From: Incumbomyces delicatus
Lineage: Eukaryota; Ascomycota; Eurotiomycetes; Chaetothyriales; Trichomeriaceae
NCBI GenBank assembly: GCA_017655985.1
Contig: JACJVS010000004.1
Location: 2,387,501-2,451,500 of the forward strand
Length of the DNA stretch: 64,000 nucleotides
Direction: 5' to 3'
The notes beneath the pieces were generated by a model, which was given only the letters and a program-made list of their open reading frames with translations, was not told the DNA's origin and did no database searches. Below, piece after piece: positions 1 through 10,163 of the stretch. The position numbers were made by a program, and so were the translations under genes. Each line of letters starts with the position of its first letter. Position 1 is the first letter of the stretch.

Positions 1-3000
1 TCTTTGAATTTGTCCTTGCTGGGGGAACGCTTTCCCCGGGCCGCTGCTGCCGCTGCTGCCGAGGATGATGGTGTCTCTTTTGATGCTTTTGATGCTGCTG
101 TCGTCGCCGTCGTATTTTTCATGGCATTGTATCTCGCCTGTGCAGCGCTGGTGAGGATCGGCTGCGCTGTCATTTCCGGTGGAGGAGCAGTATTCCGCAG
201 GAAATCCATAAGTGACTCCTCCTGCCTTGCTGGTTTCCGCGCCGCTTCCTCTTCAAGCAGATCATCATCGTCGCTATCGTCAATCTCGTACGGATCCCTT
301 GGAGGTTGCGATTTCTTCTTTGGCATGCCTTGCTCGGTCTCTTTATTGTCATGGTCTGGACGGATGACTGTGGGCGGCGGATCCGACGTGCCCGATTTCG
401 CGTCGTGGTTGACCAGCGGCGTGTGTGAGTTCGTCGTTGTGGCAATGGATGGAACACCTGTTATCTCGCTTGAGTGCTTGGAATTTCCTGGCATTTCGGA
501 GACCAGCCCGTTGAAGTCGTCCGAGTCCATCGTTGTTCGGAACGGTGCTACATGTCGGTCGATGCGATGTTCGCCAGGCGCTCGGGGCGGCCCCTCCCGG
601 ATAAAGTCGATCAATGCAGAAGACTCGGAGTTGCGTGATGGCCGAGGATCGCGAGCCTGTAATCTGGTCAGAGCCTTGCGCGTTTGTTCAACGTGTACCG
701 ATGCTTGGGTGTGGGATGTCTGGGGTCGACTGAGCGAGGAGACCGCGGGAATGGTTCGCGTAGCCAGTGGACGTGGTAGTTGATCGTCGGTACTGGGCCC
801 TGTAGACCTGACGTAGTCTGCGAGGTCACGCACTCCACTAACACGGTCAACTTTGGGGTCTCGCGGTTCGCCGAGTGGATTTTTGGGTTTCGGTGCTGGA
901 GGCCCTCGTTGTGTTTCAGCTTGCCGATGTGAAATAACAAGCTGTACTTTGCGCTCGCGTTGGCCAGTGACTGGCTGCGGTGCTCGGTTCGCTTCCATGC
1001 TTGCTTTCCTCGAGCGGGTCAGTGGCTGTTGGGCCGCTGCGCTACTCTGCCCGGGCTGAGCACTATTCCGTTCATTCTCTGCAAAGTCCTGCGTGTCTGT
1101 ATGGGCCGGTAATGCAGTGAGCTGCGCAAAGTCAGTAGCTACTCGACATCTCCCCAATACCAAACTCACATCTTCCTCGTAAAAATTCGCCCTAGCAGGA
1201 GTCAGCGTATAATGCAATGTTTCGTCATTTTTGATCATCTCTTCCAAACTTCGTTTCGGTCCCTCGCTGCTATGACTACTGGTCCTGATACCGCTATTGA
1301 AGTCTGAATCAGCACGAATTCGCAGGTGCTGTCGTCGTGGAGGGGAAGCCGTCACCGAATTGGCCGTGTCGGGACGAGGTTTGTTTATACTGGTCGGCGT
1401 GGAGGAGTGAGCGCGTCGCATTTCGTCAGTCATGGCGCCAGCGGCCATCTGCTGGTAAATGGTCTGTGGGCGACCGGTGGCATCTCTGGTAAAGCCGAGG
1501 AGGCGACTGCTGCTTGATGAAGATTTGGAGTGGGCACGGTCCCGCGTTGGGTCGTGTTCGTCGATAGTTGGGATGCTTTGATTGCGGATCTGAGGTAGGC
1601 TTGATATTGATTCTACGCTGACGTTAGGCTGTCCGTGTAGAAGCTTGCCGCTTATCGCGGATACGGGTGAGTCCGAGTGGAAATTCTGCGGCGGGTCGTG
1701 GCCATCGAAATTTGGTGCAGGCGCAAAGTGATTCAGAGAAGACCTGTTCAGATCACTTGCGTATGACGAAACGGGTCTCATGTCCCTTGGAAATCTTGGT
1801 GAATGGTCTCTGTGCGAATAGATGGACGGGGTATCTATTTCTTGTGATTGTTGTGAGCCACGTTTTTTCTCTTCATGTTGCCGTGCAGTCAAATCATGTT
1901 GCGGTCCTGAGGACTTCACGACCACCTTTTTCGCTGGCAGTTTTGGTTGGTCAATTGGTGATATGGGACTCTCTGGCACATATATCATATCAAAGTCAGA
2001 TGACCCTTTGATTGAAGCACTAGTGAGTGGCTGGTTCGAGGGGTCTGGCCGACTTCGTGCGGCCTCAGCACTGTCGACGTAGAGGGGCTTTCTGAGCTTG
2101 CGCACTTGGTGAACACCAACAGCGCCAAGGGCACCTGCCAACGCACCGACGGTTCTATTCAATTCTTCTGGAGATGATGTGGCTTTCTGCCTTTGGTTCT
2201 CATCGTCAAAAGACGGCTCGCTGGAGAGCTCATACGGAGCGTGGTTAGACGAGCGGGAGATCGGATGCGGCCTCGTTGTGTCTTCATCTTCGGCCACCGA
2301 GCCCGTGTCCGCAGCACTGGCAACGTCACCGTTTGCTTTGCTCTGACGTGCAGAAGCTTGGCTATGGCGTTCCGAAGCCAGAGACGTATCAAAGCGAGTT
2401 CGTGCAGTCGGGACCGAGCTTGAGCGGCGACGTTCGGCATTGGGTCTCAACGGGCTGCGCTCCTGGAATGCTGGTGGCTCTTCCAGGGTTGAGGTCAGTT
2501 CGGAGGGAAATCTGCCCGGCATGCTTACACGCCTACGGGTCCTCTCTTCGGCTGAGCCGTTTTCGATTTCTTCAACGTCATTTTCTGAGCATGGTAGCGG
2601 TATTTGCGAGGGGGTGGACGGGCCCTCCAATCTCACCGATGCCGGTCTGTTCTCTTCTAAAACGGGCAGCATCGGTTGATGAGCAGCGCTGCCCGCTGTG
2701 CGGGTGTGAATTGAGTCCAAGGTCGAAGAACGGATGGCGTCGGGAGACATGGGCCTTGAAATTGCGTCGACGGGAGAACGGGTGTTGCGTCGCCATGATC
2801 GCCACAGGCGTGAAAGGGGACTATCGCGACCGACATGGTTCATATCTTTGCCTTCCAGCACGACCAGCGTATGTCGTGCCGCAAGCTGAACCTCGGGCGT
2901 AGAGACAGCCGGATCTCGGTGTCGGGCGCTGTCATGGCGCTTCTGTGCGTATTGCGCAGCATAATACAGGGCTTGTTCTCCCAGATACTCGATGACGGCG

Positions 3001-3984
3001 GTCAAGAAGATAGCGGCATCGGCGGTGATGGACAGGGATTGTCGGCCATCGGCCGGCGAGGATGCGGCTTGGTCGAGGAGATGTTCTTTTTCCAGCCACT
3101 CCTCTTCGTCCTCCTCCTCGAGGTCGCCCAGGCGAGAGTAGACCATACAGCGTAGGCGGGTCAATCTCCAGATCAAATCGACATCGACATGCCCCTTTGG
3201 GTGAGGGACGTTCTTGCTCGAATATAGCTCCTCCGCTTCGTCCTCGTCCATGTAATCCTTGAACTCTTCCTCTGCAAACTTCAACGCTGCCTTGCCCAGC
3301 CTAGGTTTGAGGACTACCGGTATGGCGGCCTTCAACTGGCTGATGGCCACGGACTGCGAGGTGACGATGAGGCTGTACAGCACATGATCGAGGAAGCTGT
3401 TCAACAGGGCCAGGGCTGATTGCGAAACGTCAACCGTCTTGTCCATTTCTCTTGTCACGAGATTCGAGGCCTCGTCCTGGGCAAAATAGGAGGGAGGGGG
3501 ATTGGTATGCGGTGGCTGATGCGATGTGCCTACTGACCTGCCGGACGCGGACATGGCGTCGCTGGAAAGGCTAGACGTTCGGACCGGCCGCACAAAGGCA
3601 CCGTCGATGCCCTCGTTTCGTAGCTCCCGGCTTGCGAGCATGACGACCGTTGGCTCCGAGTTCGAGCAAGACGTGGGAGGGTTGGCTCGAGGAAGCGGTC
3701 AAACTGGCGCTTGTAGCATCGTCGCCAGGCGAGATGCGCAATGGTTCCAGGCCAGGGACAGCGTTGTGCTTCGTATGTCGGGGCTCGTCGTAATCGGTTT
3801 CAATGACGAGGACCTAGGCTGGCAGGTGTCCAAGCGAGCGCAGCGCAAAGAGAAGGTTAGTCGACAAGTTGAAGCACGGACTTGCCAAAAAGGCGCAGGA
3901 AAGAGATGGGAGAGCGGCAGTGTGGAAAACAAGTAATCGTCCAAAGACCCGAACCTGATCAGGATCGACAGAGACGTCCATCAT
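1..3984 (-). CDS. Long disordered protein with N-terminal histone H2A-like helices (3' end off window)
   Basis: The minus-strand frame stays open from about 3670 to the left edge, so the C-terminus is missing. I place the start at the double ATG at 3984/3981. A 30-nt first exon would be followed by an intron at 3954-3814 (GTTCGG donor, CTAAC branch site at 3860-3856, CCTAG acceptor) and then VLVIETDYDEPR. A well-predicted region near 3500-2930 contains TADAAIFLTAVIEYLGEQAL, which resembles the H2A alpha-2 helix, then the phrase LSRLWRSWRRNTRSP. The remainder is Ser/Pro/Arg-rich and disordered, with an acidic DDSDDDD stretch and an ESLMDFLRNTAPPPE motif near 200-260. Similar fungal proteins are often labelled Flo11-like; I do not infer adhesion, because there is no signal peptide. 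A frame change at 3690-3630 is unexplained: a 49-nt intron with a GTCTTG donor, or an indel. A chromatin or nuclear role is inference only. Confidence 0.62.
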
Positions 3985-5606
3985 CGACCGTTAACTAAAC
4001 TCGCGATGGGCTCCAAATGGTACATGGATCGTCACTAGCGCCGTTCCATTTTCTTGAAGCCAATATAAACGAATTTGACACTGCTCAACCGATTCGGCGG
4101 GCAGAGCCGGGTCCCAAGGATTTTGGGTATCACGCCTTGGCTGCAGGCTCCCCAAAGCGGCACCTTTCGCGGCGTGCAACGCGGTGTACCGCCGGTTTTT
4201 GGTACGACAAGTGATGGTGTATATTGGCAAGTCAATCTTGCACCACATGGACAGGGATGAAGATGGGTGTGATGGGTCTCAGCAGCGGACCCACCGGAAT
4301 TCCCTTCTCAGCTCGGTTCAGGGATCTGAGGGATGCATGAAACTCACCCAAACGGGTGGTGCGCTCGGTGGTCACATCGGATAATGTCGTCAATGGGCCC
4401 GAAAAAGGCTAGTCGAAGCTCACACCGACAGCGGGTGCGCGGGGAGTTTTTTGAGCATCACTTGTTGCGGCGAGCAGTCGGCCAATAGAAGGCGGGGAAC
4501 GGCCTAGCCCCGGAGCAGATGGCGATGATACGAAGAATACGGTAAGCTGAGGATCAGTTGGCGCAGCAGATAGTGAGAGCTGATCACGCAGCATTGCTTC
4601 GACGAGAGGAAGGGGGATTCTGTTTGACATAAGTTCGTTACGTGGCGCGCTTCTTGCACGAGGCCGCTTCAACAGCAGACACTTGAACGGAGGCACGAAA
4701 AGTGGCTAGCAGGTACCTAGGCACCCAGGCAGGTTATAAGGTTTGTGAAGCCCCTGAGTTCTACGAGAATCGCTTCTGGCGTCTTCCCCGTTTTGGAAGA
4801 TAGGCGAACAGGTGTTGGGTGCCAGCGTGGTGCAGTTCAAGTGTTGCTAATAATCACGGGGTTGCCGGTGGGGTTCTGTCCATGTTGCGGCGAGACACTT
4901 AGAAATTTGGAGGCTTTTCCCTTCTTCTTCAGTCCAGCAACAGTCTTACCACGGGTGCGCCGACCATGGTCATCCCATACTCGCATGGTGGATTCATGTC
5001 TCGCACAGCGCTCGAGGAGCCTATCAAATACTCATATTCATCGATTCATGGTGAGAGCCCGGCTGATGGGTTGCATAGTTTTGCCCACTTTGCCACGCTT
5101 TTGTTTCTACGCTGCCACCCATGCTGAGCTCAAGGCGAGGCCGATGCTCGCATGATGGATGAGACAATAACGAAACCTTACTGATTTTACTTCCTCACAT
5201 GTCTTGGCAGGTTTAACATAATAGAAGCCTGGACTGAACAGACTACCGCTTCATGGACATGGTCGGTTAAGGGTACCAATCGGTGAGATGGCGAGATGGC
5301 GAGATGGCGAGATGGCTGTTGTGTTCTAGCCCATCGACCAATGCCGATAGCTAAACCGATTCGATGTTTGTAAAGGTGAGGAAATCGGCTGTGGGTCTTG
5401 ACCGAGTCAGTCACCAGATTATGTTTCTGTCCGGTGTGTTTTGTGTTTGACAAGTGGGCGAGGCCATCTTATTTCTGGTAGACGGCGGGCTCCTTTGCAT
5501 CTCTCACAATACGGGCATCTTTGGAAGGGATTGTCCAGCTAGATGGGCAGAACGGGTGGAAGAGTTTGGTCCATTGCGTGTCGGGAAGTTGGGCGATCGA
5601 CGGTGC
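3985..5606. other. Intergenic between the H2A-like gene and SPC34
   Basis: I see no convincing gene in this 1.6 kb stretch. Short open frames exist on both strands, for example 4409-4696 minus and 4745-5155 plus, but they have no recognisable domain and no supporting intron signals. It includes the promoter of the leftward gene (start 3984), the 3' side of SPC34, and one 8-bp tandem repeat at 5285-5316. Confidence 0.5.
5285..5316. repeat. Tandem repeat (GAGATGGC)x4
   Basis: Four perfect head-to-tail copies of the octamer GAGATGGC lie in non-coding sequence, about 290 bp beyond the SPC34 stop codon. Confidence 0.9.
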
Positions 5607-6392
5607 TCATCCGCCTTGTAAACCAGCCAAGTCTCTTTCCATGCCAGCGACTCGGATCTCGAGCGCCTTTTTTCTTGCTTCGAGCTCTGCGATAGTCTCT
5701 TCTTCGGCCAGTAAGGCGTCTTCGGTAACCATTCGAGTTGGATGGGATGAAGCAGCCAGAGTACCTTGGTCTCCCTGCTGCTCATCGTCGGCTAGACTCC
5801 GGTTCAGTCGGCTAAAGGACGATTGTTGGCGGGCCACCTCGTCCTCGTAGCGCTTGATGGAAGTGGATATGTGATGGTGTCTGGCTCGTAAAGCGGTAAT
5901 TCTATCCATGGCTCCAGCGACTTCAAAGGCAGCACACAGCTTCTCGGCGCCGTGTAGGAGGACCTCTATATCGACACCTCTTACGCGGCTGCCATCTCGA
6001 CTTGACGCTTGGATCTTCTGTAACATGTCGTTTCCCAGCACTCTGGCAACGGCCGAAGACTGGCTGTGGGCGGCCGCATACGGCCTTTTCCTCGTGGCAC
6101 TGGCATCGTTGCTGTACGACTTCTTCCCAGCCGGACCGGTGTGGCTGCTGAGGCCGGAAGCGGAGGAGAAAAGGCCACGCTCATGAGGCTCGGTGTCCCG
6201 GATCAGAGCTGTAATTTCCTGGTTGTGAAGAAGGGCATTGGTGAAAGGCTGTGGAGGGGAGAATCTGGGCTCATCAGCATATTGGGTAGAGCAATCGATG
6301 TGTGTTCATAGTGGTGCGCACTCCAGCTCACTGATTGCCTTTGCAGACAAACTGATCTGCTCGAGGTGGTCCCGGAGCAAGGCCATAGTCAT
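5607..6392 (-). CDS. SPC34: DASH complex subunit Spc34 (kinetochore-microtubule coupling)
   Basis: Spc34 is a subunit of the ten-member DASH/Dam1 complex that couples kinetochores to spindle microtubules in fungi. Exon 1 is 6392-6322 (MTMALLRDHLEQISL). The intron 6321-6265 is 57 nt (GTGCGC donor, CTGAT branch, CCCAG acceptor) and joins in phase 2 to give SELEFSPPQPFTNALL. Exon 2 runs 6264-5607. The family signature FTNALL..ITALIRDTE..ERxLF is clear at residues 28-52. It is followed by a basic low-complexity linker, a conserved region (GVDIEVLLHGAEKLC) and a C-terminal coiled coil rich in E/A/L/R. The predicted product is 242 residues, normal for filamentous-fungal Spc34. An upstream in-frame TGA makes 6392 the earliest start without another exon. 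It is divergent from RPN3. Confidence 0.9.
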
Positions 6393-7132
6393 ACCAAGAC
6401 TCTGTATGGCGGTGGCAGATGTTCAAGTTGTATGGGTAGATCAGCCCTAACAGTGGAATGCCGGGCGCGTTCTATCAGCGTAATAGCATAAAATGGCAGC
6501 CCCAGTCGTGGTACCTAGGTGGGCGCAGGCGCTGCTAAACACTGGCATGATACGTATTACCACCTAATTATTATTATTCATATTACGGAGTACCTACCTA
6601 GGTAGGCAGGCAAGAGCGTTATAGGCATGAGCAGGAGGTGCGATCGTGTTTGTGCCCTCCGGTCGCGCCTGTAGTGGGTGAGTGGGCAACTCTGTGCCTG
6701 CCCAGGTTTGTTGCTGGTGACGCGATGCCGCAGCGGCCTTGGACCCACTTTTCCTTTCAGAATCAGACCCGGCACACGGCCGGCACTTCAACTTGGACTT
6801 CGATTGCAGAGCACCGCAGCAGCATCCATTCAATAGACTCCTCCGTTGACGCTCACACCGCTGCTTTGCCCTCAGCCCGCGTCTTGGAATCACCTCCCTG
6901 TCTGAGAAGGAAGATCCAATCTAATCAGTCGAGCGCTGCTTACCATCTCGCCGGCTCTGCACCTATTTTCCCACACACTGGACCATCATCAGCCAATTGC
7001 CATCTTGTCAGCCGCTTCCTGTCCTGTCGCCGGGTCCTGTCGTATCTGACTGTCCGGGAGCGACGTGCGCCACCACCAGCTTGCCAACCTCGGGTGCCAC
7101 AGTCCCTCTGGCAGCACACACGACTCCCCAAG
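6393..7132. promoter_or_regulatory. Divergent intergenic region between SPC34 and RPN3
   Basis: 740 bp separate the two start codons, so this must hold both promoters and 5' leaders. I see an A/T-rich patch near 6550-6600 (tattaccacctaattatta) and a pyrimidine-rich leader before RPN3. No named factor site can be asserted. Open frames crossing it on either strand have no recognisable domain. Confidence 0.4.
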
Positions 7133-8981
7133 ATGAGCGGCGGTGACAAGCCCAAGAGAAACAGCGTCAACAGGTCTTCGGACCAGAAAGCCAAGGACAA
7201 CAAGGGCAAACCCCCCAAAGACTCTAAGAAGCCACAAGATAACGATGGCGATGACGAGATGACTGTGGTCCTGCCGCCGTCCAAACCAAGCGACGCCGCA
7301 AAGGATGATGATCATGATGATGATGATGATGATGTGGCCATGAACGGCACCGAGCCACAGAAAGCAGAAGAGCCCCCGCTCGACCCAAAGGTGAAGGCTG
7401 GTGCAGGTACCTGACTATTCCTCCCTCCGAGAAGACGGCAGAGTTATCTAACCCACACACACACAGATATCCGCAGCAATCTGTCCTTATTAGATCGAGC
7501 CGTCAGCCAGTTCGACCCTCGATTCACCCTTCGAGTGTTGCGCACCATTCCCTCGATCCGAAAACACCTGTCGGCCGAACTGCTGGCCGAGGTCATCATC
7601 GAAACCTACCCCATCCCCACGCCGACGTCGTTTGCCTTGCTGAAAGCCCTGGGTGGCCAGGACGGCTTCCCACGAGCCGAAGCAGATGCCTGGTTCAAGA
7701 AGAAAGAGTCGGCCCAGTCGGCGTCGAGGAAGGGCGACACGGCCCCGAAGGAAGTCCTGCCCGAAGTCGACATCTTCCTGTCCATCTTGATTCAGGTGTA
7801 TTTCTACGACACCAAGAGCATCGAAACCGGCGCCGAGTTCTCCGAGGCCCTGATCGGCCACCTGAAATCGCTAAACCGGCGCACCCTCGACTCGCTCGCT
7901 GCAAGGGCCTATTTCTACTATACCCTGTTCTTTGAAGAGACGGCGCCTCTGCCGCCCTCGCCCAATGCGACGCTGGTCTCGATCCGAAAGCCGCTGTTGG
8001 ATGCCCTCCGAACCGCCACCCTGCGCAAAGACCAAGATACACAAGCCTCCGTCACCACCCTCCTTCTCCGAAACTACCTGTTGACATCGCATATCACCCA
8101 AGCCGACCTGCTTATTTCGCACTCCCGCTTTCCCGAGTCTGCAGCCAACAACCAGGTCGCGCGATATCTCTACTATCTCGGCCGCATTCGGGCCATCCAA
8201 TTGAACTACTCAGAAGCTCATGAGCATTTGGTTGGCGCCACCCGCAAAGCACCCACCTCGTACAAAGCCAGTGGCTTCTACCAGGCCTCGACCAAGCTGC
8301 TGATTGTCGTCGAGCTGCTCATGGGTGACATCCCCGACAGAGCCATTTTCCGCCAGCCCAGTCTCGAGAAAGCACTCGCTCCCTATCTGCAACTCGTCCA
8401 GGCCGTCTCCTCGGGCGATGTCGTTGGCTTTCAGAATCTCACCCACAAATACAGCTCGACCTTCCGTGCAGACAGCACCTACACCCTGATTCTGCGCTTG
8501 CGACAAAACGTCATCAAGACCGGTATCCGGATGATGTCGCTCTCCTACGCCCGCATTTCGTTGAGAGATATGTGCTTACGCCTGGGTCTGGATAGTGAAG
8601 AATCCGCCGAGTATATTGTCGCCAAAGCCATCAGAGACGGGGTCATTGAGGCCACGCTTGACCACGAACATGGCTACATGAAGAGCAAGGATGTTGGTGA
8701 TGTGTACAGCAGCTCGGAGCCGTTTGACGCCTACTCGTCGAGAATAAAAGCCTGTCTCGCTCTGCATGACGAAAGCGTCAAGGTAAGTCGGATCTCGCCT
8801 GACCTTCGTGTCCCCACACTAATCCGCCTCGCAGGCTATGCGCTTCCCCATGAACCAACATCGTCTCGAATTGAAGAATGCTCAGGAGGCACGCGAGAGA
8901 GAACGAGAGTTGGCCAAGGAGATTGTGGATGGCGAAATGGATGAGGACGACGGTCCAGGTGGTGATTTTGAAGGCTTGTGA
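7133..8981 (+). CDS. RPN3: 26S proteasome regulatory (lid) subunit Rpn3
   Basis: Rpn3 (PSMD3) is a PCI-domain scaffold subunit of the 19S lid, needed for degradation of ubiquitylated proteins. Three exons: 7133-7406, 7467-8782, 8835-8981. Introns are 7407-7466 (GTACCT..ACACAG) and 8783-8834 (GTAAGT..CGCAG). The joined frame encodes 578 residues. The first 90 residues are a charged leader with an aspartate run (DDHDDDDDD). Residues from about 95 give the family core (NLSLLDRAVSQFDPRFTLRVL, LLRNYLLTSHITQADLL). The PCI region follows (LSYARISLRDMCLRLGLDSEESAEYIVAKAIRDG..), and the C-terminus ends in the conserved Rpn3 tail NQHRLELKNAQEARERERE..DGEMDEDD. The last intron splits the coding sequence just before that tail. 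Confidence 0.95.
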
Positions 8982-9360
8982 ACCGACCATCGCCTTCACC
9001 TGCGCATCGTTGAATTCCTCGCATGCATAGCCACTACCACGGCGCATCGGACTTGCTTGGGTTTCAAAGGGGCCACACAGGCATGATAAAGAACAGATTC
9101 AGAGTAGCTTGGACTAAACGACGGAGTGTCATATATCCATTTTCCGGCCCTGTGAACGGTGCAAGCCGCTCAATTTAATTATCACCAACAGTCTTCTTCT
9201 TCGACCATGGGTACAATAATCGTGCCTTCGCAAGTCCACTCATCTACATCTTGACCATCACCAACAAGACCGCAAAGCAATAGTATGCCTCCACCCACTT
9301 TGACGAAACTCAGTAGCTTGCTTATCAACCAGGCCGTCCAGCTTGATATTGTACAAGGTA
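8982..9360. other. Convergent intergenic region after RPN3
   Basis: This holds the 3' regions of RPN3 (plus) and the small membrane-protein gene (minus). A plus-strand ATG at 9283 opens a 25-codon frame, but I see no domain or plausible continuation. Confidence 0.4.
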
Positions 9361-9773
9361 TTACTCTTTATTGAGTCGAGTGCGTTCTGCTAGATTCCGA
9401 ACCACGATGTTGTGCCGACGATAAGCATTGAGTGCTCGAAGAATTTTCTCCTTTTGTGTCGATTGATGGCTGCTGGGAACTTGAAGCGCATGGAACCTGC
9501 GATCTAGGACGCTGTGTGTTGGATGCGGCGTGGGTTGAGCCGGGACGGGGAGAGCACAGCCACGTGACGGATCTTGTCGACATCCGAGTTTCTCGAGTCT
9601 TCCTGCTATTAGATACAGATTTGTCGTGGAATAGTCAAGGTTGCTATCAGCTTACAGAGAGGTCTGAGTCGGTAGAGAGCAGCTAGCGCTTGAATTACCA
9701 TGACGACGACGGCAACAAGCAATTGTAATAGAGCTATCACATCTCCTCTATCCCAAGGTTTGGAGGGAGACAT
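9361..9773 (-). CDS. Small single-pass membrane protein, function unknown
   Basis: This gene is hidden because neither exon alone is a long ORF. Exon 1 (9773-9656) starts MSPSKPWDRGDVIALL and carries a hydrophobic helix at about residues 13-33 (VIALLQLLVAVVVMVIQALA). The 50-nt intron 9655-9606 begins GTAAGC and ends AATAG; the acceptor three bases further on would create a stop, which decides the junction. Exon 2 (9605-9361) is Pro/His-rich and ends in a basic helix, KILRALNAYRRHNIVVRNLAERTRLNKE. The product is 120 residues. I do not recognise a family. The short N-terminus plus helix suggests a membrane-anchored protein with a soluble basic C-terminus; the compartment is unknown. Confidence 0.6.
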
Positions 9774-10163
9774 ACCCAACGTTATGGATTGGACATGAGG
9801 ATCGGTATTGTTGCTGAATCAACAAGCATGATGTCCATCTCTAACCTTTGGCTTTGTAGCAGTTACCTTCGAATCGGAGTCGGTCTTGGTCAAACCAGTA
9901 CGAGCACAGAAAACCATCGCCGAGTTGCCTATTTTAACCAAGCGCCATACATAGTTCATACTAAACCATGTGAGGAAGTGCGGCAAGCAAATATTAACAT
10001 CCCATTGGCTACTTAAGGCAAATCAAATTGCCAGGGACAAGATGCTGGTGGATCGGTGTCGAATCTGTAGATATATGAAGCTCGAAATCTACTTTCTCTT
10101 CTGATACAACCACCACTTCTTCCTTTCACACGTCTTCGCGCTCGACGAAGACAAGAGACAAAC
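9774..10163. other. Divergent intergenic region
   Basis: About 390 bp between the small membrane-protein gene (minus) and the orphan gene at 10164 (plus). I see no gene. The last 80 bp before 10164 are C/T-rich (cttctcttctgatac..), typical of a fungal 5' leader. Confidence 0.4.

Noticed and set aside
4..783. Plus-strand 259-codon frame
   Set aside because: It is the antisense shadow of the H2A-like gene; Ser/Ala runs mirror the coding frame on the minus strand.
4409..4696. Minus-strand 95-codon frame
   Set aside because: No domain, no intron signals, and it lies in the upstream region of the first gene.
4745..5155. Plus-strand frame with a CPCCG phrase
   Set aside because: Only two clustered cysteine pairs by chance; no second zinc pair and no conserved context.
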